A DNA stretch of 64,000 nt from Hedera helix (Eukaryota; Streptophyta; Magnoliopsida; Apiales; Araliaceae): assembly GCA_947179155.2 (NCBI GenBank), contig OX359266.1:18996598-19060597 (forward strand). Reading direction: 5' to 3'. Both the position numbers and the translations under genes were made by a program. Positions 59,727-64,000 of this stretch are shown here, piece after piece. Under the pieces are notes generated by a model. The model made no database searches and was not told the DNA's origin. It saw nothing but the letters and a program-made list of their open reading frames with translations. Numbering within the stretch: the stretch's first letter is position 1; every line of letters begins with the position of its first letter.

Positions 59727-60426
59727 TAAATTCACTGCAAACCCTCACGAGACACAACTCGTCCACTTGGGGTAACCTTGGGGTTTAAAGGCTTGTTGCA
59801 CATGCTAAGTGTAACCGTGTTTCCTACGAAAATGTGGTAGTTTTTTTATTTTATTTTATTTTGTTAGGATATGTTACTTGAGCAATGAGTTAATTAGATT
59901 TTAAATTTTTAGCCAATGATAAAATTTTGATTTTTATTTAATAACTCTTGGAAAAATGATAAATTTTTACTTAGTCTGAATTTTGACTTTTTATTGATAA
60001 TTACTTTGTTTGAGATCCTTTAACTTTTTATGCACTTATATCCATTTGTTTGAGCTAATTTTAATTAAGAGAAAGTTTTTATGGTTAAATGCTTATGGAA
60101 GATATTTTTGAACTTTATATCTTATTTGATCATTATTTGAAGTGAAATATAAGGTAAAATATAATTTGGAGGAGATGATTTAGGTAATTTTTCTAGGATT
60201 ATTATTGAAGAAAAAAAATAATGTGGTGGGTTGAGATGGAGCGTAAAACGCACTCACTCATAAACACATGGAAAAGTGAGATGGAGCATAAAATGCACTC
60301 ACTAAAAAAGAAAGAAAAAAAGAAAGAAAGAAAGAAAATGGGATGGAGCATAAAATGCACCCATTAAAAGAAAAAGAAAAAAATGAAATGAAATTTTTTT
60401 TGGAAAAGTGATATTAATAATCCTAG
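59727..60426 (+). other. E5 3' non-coding tail with HP3
   Basis: It starts TTCACTGCAAACCCTCACG. HP3 is at 59747-59762 (arms ACGAG and CTCGT around ACACAA). A CTTGGGGTAACCTTGGGG stretch follows. AT-rich DNA runs to the hairpin triplet at 60228-60365 and an (AAAG)n patch. It aligns with the E2 and E3 tails. There is no ORF. Confidence 0.7.
60228..60365 (+). other. Three copies of a nested hairpin with paired base changes
   Basis: Copies share the core ATGGAGC..AAA..GCAC. Copy 1 (about 60231-60257): inner arms GCGT and ACGC, outer GAG and CTC. Copy 2 (60275-60303): inner GCAT and ATGC, outer AGTGAG and CTCACT. Copy 3 (60337-60365): inner GCAT and ATGC, outer AATGGG and CCCATT. Differences between copies occur on both arms so that pairing is kept. 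Confidence 0.75.
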
Positions 60427-60795
60427 TGTGTTTCATTGATTATAAACATTTTGATCTTCTGATTTATATTTGCCTGTATTAGCTGAGAGTGATGAGAAAA
60501 ATAAGTATATAGAGTTTTGCTGTATGTCTTTTATAAGATAATTAATGACCGAAGCTTTTCTGAGTCTTCTTATTGTGTCTTTCATTTGTTATATCTGCCA
60601 TATAATTGCTTGTTGAATTATTACTCTAACATATCAAGAAAAGGATAACTAAATCATATTCCGTTGTGTTAAACTTTCTGTTTAAGAATTAATTAAGTAA
60701 GATCTTTTTAAATAAAAGAAATTTTTAAAAGAATCTATTCAACCCCTCCCCCCCCCCCCCCCTCTAGATTTCTATCGTGTCATTGGGAACTAACA
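60427..60795 (+). mobile_element. Possible copia LTR (start uncertain)
   Basis: The right end is well placed by the primer site. A TGTGTTTCATTG start at 60427 is only a guess, placed after the last E5-like sequence. It includes a polyC tract (60750-60762) and CCTCTAGATTTC before the end. Confidence 0.35.
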
Positions 60796-60797
60796 AT

Positions 60798-60806
60798 TGG
60801 TATCAG
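60798..60806 (+). other. Copia primer-binding site (initiator-Met type)
   Basis: TGGTATCAG, with the next bases (TGCAAG) diverged from AGC, two bases from the LTR end. Confidence 0.75.
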
Positions 60807-60850
60807 TGCAAGTTCTCACATCTAAAGCCTTACAAGCTTGAGTAGATCAA

Positions 60851-62890
60851 ATGGCACTCAACAAGAATGGATCGGAACTCGGTGGAGATAACAGACCACC
60901 TATGTGTAATAAAGAAAAAATTGCTAACTGGAAAGTTCGTATGCAGGCTTACATGGATGCTATAGATGATGAACTGTTCGAGACAGTGCTAAATGGGCCG
61001 ATCATACCAATGAAGCTTGCACTATCAACTGAATATCCAAGCAAGCTAGTAGCAAAGAAAAGAGACTAATGGACAGACAATGAAAAGAAGGATGTTCAAA
61101 GAGACAAAAGGGCTAAGAACATCTTATTTCAATATCTGGATGATGATCTATTTGAGAACGTTGTCAACTGTAAAACAGCTCAAGAAGTCTGGCAAACTCC
61201 GTTGATCATGTATGAAGGAACATAAGAAGTCAGAGAAAATAAGCAATCACTGCTTGTTCAGTAGTATGAAATGTTCACCCACATCTCAGGTGAAAACATT
61301 ACAACCACCTACGAGAGATTTAACTTGCTACTAAACTCTCTCAGATCTTATGGAAAAATCTATCCAAACAGAGATCTTATCATTAAATTCATGAGATCTT
61401 TGCCAAGCAAATGGGATGCCAAAACCACAGCCATCCGGGAGTCAAAGAACCTGCTCGAGATGACTGTACAACAGTTATATGGAAATCTTCTCACCTATGA
61501 GCTGGAGCTAAATCAAAGAGCAAAGAATCTATCTGGGGAAAGAAAGAAGGAGAAAAACATTGCTCTTAAAGCCTCAACCTCAACTCACAGAAGCAATCAC
61601 AAGGATATCTCTGACTTTGACAAGGATGAATCAAATGATGATGAAGGAGCAGTCATGCTAGTCAGACACTTTAAAAGATTCATCAACAGGAACAGACCTC
61701 AGAAGTTCAGAAGCAACAGCAACAAAGAACAACCAAATGACCTTTGCTATAATTGCAAAAAGCCAGGTCATTTCATTGCTAAATGTCCAAAACCCTTAAG
61801 AGAAGAGCTGAAGAGGGACAAAACCAGAGCAAATCCAAAAAGAGAATTCAAGAGCTTCCACAAACAAAAGAAGAAAGACAAAAGCTTCATAGCTGAAGGC
61901 TCCTGGAGTGACTCAGAAGAAGAATTAAATTCTGAGTCAAGTGACGATGAAGAGCCACAGAAGGCCAACCTGTGCTTAATGGCAAATGAAGAAGGAAACA
62001 GCAAAAAGGAATTCATCATAGATGAGGTATTTGATTTCTACTCTCCTGATTTAAGCATTGATGATCTTAGAGAAGGCATGCATGACTTAATGACAGAATT
62101 GCACAAATACATAAAATTGTTTAGAAGGTTATCTAAAGACTACTCTCATCTAAAAGAGGATAAAGAAAAAATAAGCATAGAATTAGAAGCCTCAGTTCAA
62201 ACTGCAAAACTTTACTCTTATCTTGAGACTGAGAATGAAAGACTAAAAGAGATAAATGAGTTAAGCACTCATAAAGAATCCTCACTAGTCTCAAAGATTC
62301 AGGAACTAGAAAAGATAATTTTTATGTGGAACAAGTCTAGTTCGTCTATGGACACCCTGATCTCAAGTCAAAGAGATGTGACTGATAGATCAGGATTAGG
62401 ATTTGAGAATTCATTCTCAAAGCCCAATATGGAGAAGTCAATGGAAATAAATGAAGGCAAATCCTTTAATTTTAATAAAGCAATTGTGTTCATCAAATCC
62501 TCAGATTAGATATCTCCCATCAATCCACATTCTGCTAAACCTACAATCATTTTTAACAATAAAACTCGCACAGGTCTTGGATTCAGAAAATTGAAAAATT
62601 AGTTAAGCAAAACTCACTCTACGAATCATGAGAATCGTAGAGTAGTATGGAAGCAGAATGTAGATCAGCAAAATACTATGAGAAATCATAATCCATACAA
62701 GTCCTGGACAAACAAGAAGTCACAAATACACACATATCATCATCAATATCATATCAATCATAGGCACCATCATAAAAATGATAAATATTTGTTAAGATAT
62801 CATAGAATGCAAGGATCTAAAATCAAACAGATTTGGGTCCCAAAAGGTACTAACAAAGCAGGACTCAAACAGATATGGGTACCAAAATGA
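60851..62890 (+). pseudogene. SIRE-like copia gag
   Basis: One frame from MALNKNGSELGGDNRPPM at 60851 to TGA 62888-62890, interrupted by in-frame stops at 61067, about 61223, about 61262, 62507 and one near 62600. Domains: UBN2-type gag (NWKVRMQAYMDAID, then AKNILFQYLDDDLFENV), MTVQQLYGNLLTYELEL, zinc knuckle CYNCKKPGHFIAKCP at about 61744-61788, a Lys/Asp/Ser-rich part, a coiled coil (SIELEASVQTAKLYSYLETE), and the SIRE-type DRSGLGFENS. Near the end QIWVPK occurs twice, 13 residues apart. A length near 680 codons fits SIRE gag, which is longer than in other copia lineages. Confidence 0.85.
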
Positions 62891-62909
62891 AAATTGATTT
62901 GTTATGCAG

Positions 62910-63068
62910 GTAAAGAGATCCATCTGGTATCTTGACAGTGGATGCTCACGGCACATGACAGGAGATAAGGCTATTCTATTAGAGTTTAAAGAAAAAGATG
63001 GACCTGCTATTATTTTTGGAGACAACAACCCAGGGAAAACCAGATGTTATGGCTCAACTGGGAATGGT
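62910..63068 (+). pseudogene. Copia pol start: protease fragment
   Basis: SIWYLDSGCSRHMTGDKAIL contains the copia protease active site DSG. It is followed by FGDNNPGKTRCYGSTGNG, then the sequence changes. The frame differs from gag (one base on), with a stop between. Confidence 0.8.
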
Positions 63069-63074
63069 GCATGA

Positions 63075-63335
63075 TGTGATAAAAAATAGTAACTACAAGT
63101 GCACAGCATCAAATTGAAGAACGGGCAAGTACAGGTCGAACCACAGAGACTAGTTAATTTTCAATGTATCCTTAATTTAAATTTCAGGCAAATTAGGAAT
63201 ACAAATTGTGAAGATGATTAATTAACTAAATAATGTAAATTAAAAATTAATAATGAAAACTAGTAATGAGAAAAACTACCTAGGAATCCGAATCCATTAA
63301 ATACTAACATAATCATTAAATTCTTCATTTCCTTA
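63075..63335 (-). mobile_element. LTR fragment, Athila/Tat-like, reversed
   Basis: TGTGATAAAAAATAG starts where copia sequence stops. GGGCAAGTACAGGTCGAACC and CACAGAGACTAGTTAAT correspond to GTACGAGTCGATCC and CACAGAGAATGATTAAT of the E1 LTR, in the same orientation, but the family is different. It is cut at 63335 by a CACTA end. Confidence 0.6.
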
Positions 63336-64000
63336 CACTACTACAAAATAGTAAATAGATAACAGTTAAAAAACGTTGTAATTTTCTCCCAGAAACGTCG
63401 ATGTTAAGGGTGTCATCTATTTGGCCTATTTTATACAACGTTTTTAAAACGTTGTAGTTGGACAATAATACAACGTTTTTTACTAAAAAACGTTGTACAT
63501 TGTCTCAGAATAAATACTCAGATGCTTGAAAACGTTGTAGATGGTATCATTCCACAACATTTTCTGGTATAAAATGTTGTAGTTTGATACATCACACAAG
63601 CTTTAGACTAATTTATACAACGTTTATAAGATGTCATCTATTGTAGTACGTTTAGACAACGTTTTTAAAATGTTGTAGTGTAACGTAAAAATGTTGTACT
63701 ATATCTTTGTTAATACATTACACAACGTTTAGGCTCATTTATACAACGTTTTAAAGGTGTCTTCTATTTAGCACATATCTGGTTTAAAATGTTGTAGTTT
63801 GTTACATCGTACAACATTTAAACAAATTTATACAAGTTTTATAAAGTGTCATCTATTTGGTACCATTTAAACAACGTTTTCAGAAAGTTGTAGTTTAACT
63901 GAAAAACAGTTGTAGTGTAACTGAAAAAAAGTTGTAGTTCAACCATATTTGAAAATACATATACAGTTTCTCATTAATGCAATGATATATAGCTAACAAA
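63336..64000. mobile_element. CACTA (En/Spm) transposon end with subterminal repeats, continues right
   Basis: CACTACTACAAAATAG is a typical plant CACTA terminal inverted repeat. The preceding TTA could be one copy of the 3-bp target duplication. From 63370 to about 63925 the words ACAACGTTT and AAACGTTGT recur about fifteen times in both directions, often as a palindrome, as expected for the subterminal transposase-binding region. A larger unit with GTGTCATCTATTTGG recurs at about 63409, 63632, 63758 and 63837. No transposase is in the window. Confidence 0.75.

Larger units (their letters stand above)
52382..60426 (+). mobile_element. E5: best preserved gag-protease-only Athila-like element
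   Basis: LTR 52382-54021, tRNA-Asp primer site, gag and protease 54161-56633, HP1 and HP2, then (after a solo family A LTR) HP3 and a tail with three nested hairpins. There is no RT, RNase H, integrase or ORF3. The frame is broken only by an 11-base deletion and three in-frame stops, so it is young. The left flank is GTACG (52377-52381). The 3' LTR is not seen because a copia element begins near 60427. Particle protein and protease are encoded, so it resembles described TR-GAG type non-autonomous elements but also keeps the protease. E2-like elements could have supplied the enzymes. Confidence 0.85.
60427..63074 (+). mobile_element. SIRE-like Ty1/copia element, 5' part only
   Basis: Probable LTR end CTAACA at 60795, initiator-Met type primer site, long gag with CCHC knuckle and coiled coil, QIWVPK motif, then the start of pol protease. 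It is cut near 63070 by another LTR. Gag length and motifs fit the SIRE lineage. It is inserted in the tail of E5. Confidence 0.8.

Noticed and set aside
61768..62019. Antisense open frame in copia gag
   Set aside because: Shadow of the Lys/Asp/Ser-rich part of gag on the opposite strand.

Overview
The window is AT-rich plant (eudicot-like) intergenic DNA made almost entirely of nested, mostly broken LTR retrotransposons. No host gene, rRNA gene or tRNA gene can be supported. tRNA-derived signals occur only as primer-binding sites: tRNA-Asp type in Athila-like elements and initiator-Met type in chromovirus-like and copia elements. The kingdom follows from the lineages present: Athila-type Ty3/gypsy, SIRE-like Ty1/copia, a CACTA terminus, and very long TGTGA...TACA LTRs. 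The species cannot be named.

Left block (1-23020). A minus-strand copia element (gag/protease 18335-19273, putative LTR 20995-23020) was hit by a large coding-free element, called EL here (1-18334, LTRs about 4.4 kb, internal region 2.2 kb). EL was then hit by a solo LTR (16559-18092, target duplication ATTAT) and by a gag-protease-only Athila-like element, E1 (471-8436). E1 itself holds a 3.3-kb LTR of family A and other chromovirus-like debris (989-5980).

Middle block (23021-40669). E2 is a decayed full-coding Athila-like element: LTR, tRNA-Asp primer site, gag, protease, RT, RNase H, integrase, then a third ORF. A solo family A LTR (31797-32983, target duplication TTAGG) splits that third ORF. 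Next comes E3 (34220-40669, minus strand), a second gag-protease-only element with both LTRs.

Right block (40670-64000). LTR debris leads into an inverted pair of family A LTRs (43155-52381). The right arm of that pair is interrupted by a 4.2-kb solo LTR (47961-52161, target duplication TATAC). E5 (52382-60426) is the third and best preserved gag-protease-only element; it is interrupted by a 2.8-kb solo family A LTR (56923-59726, target duplication TAAAT) and by a SIRE-like copia element (60427-63074). That copia element is cut by another LTR fragment, which is cut by a CACTA terminus (63336 to the window end).

The most interesting material is non-coding. Four Athila-lineage elements (E1, E2, E3, E5) share small hairpins in their 3' domains, and the gag-protease-only elements kept these after losing RT, integrase and the third ORF. 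In E5 a nested hairpin is repeated three times with paired (compensatory) base changes. Unrelated LTR families also carry the same CG-rich palindromic words.
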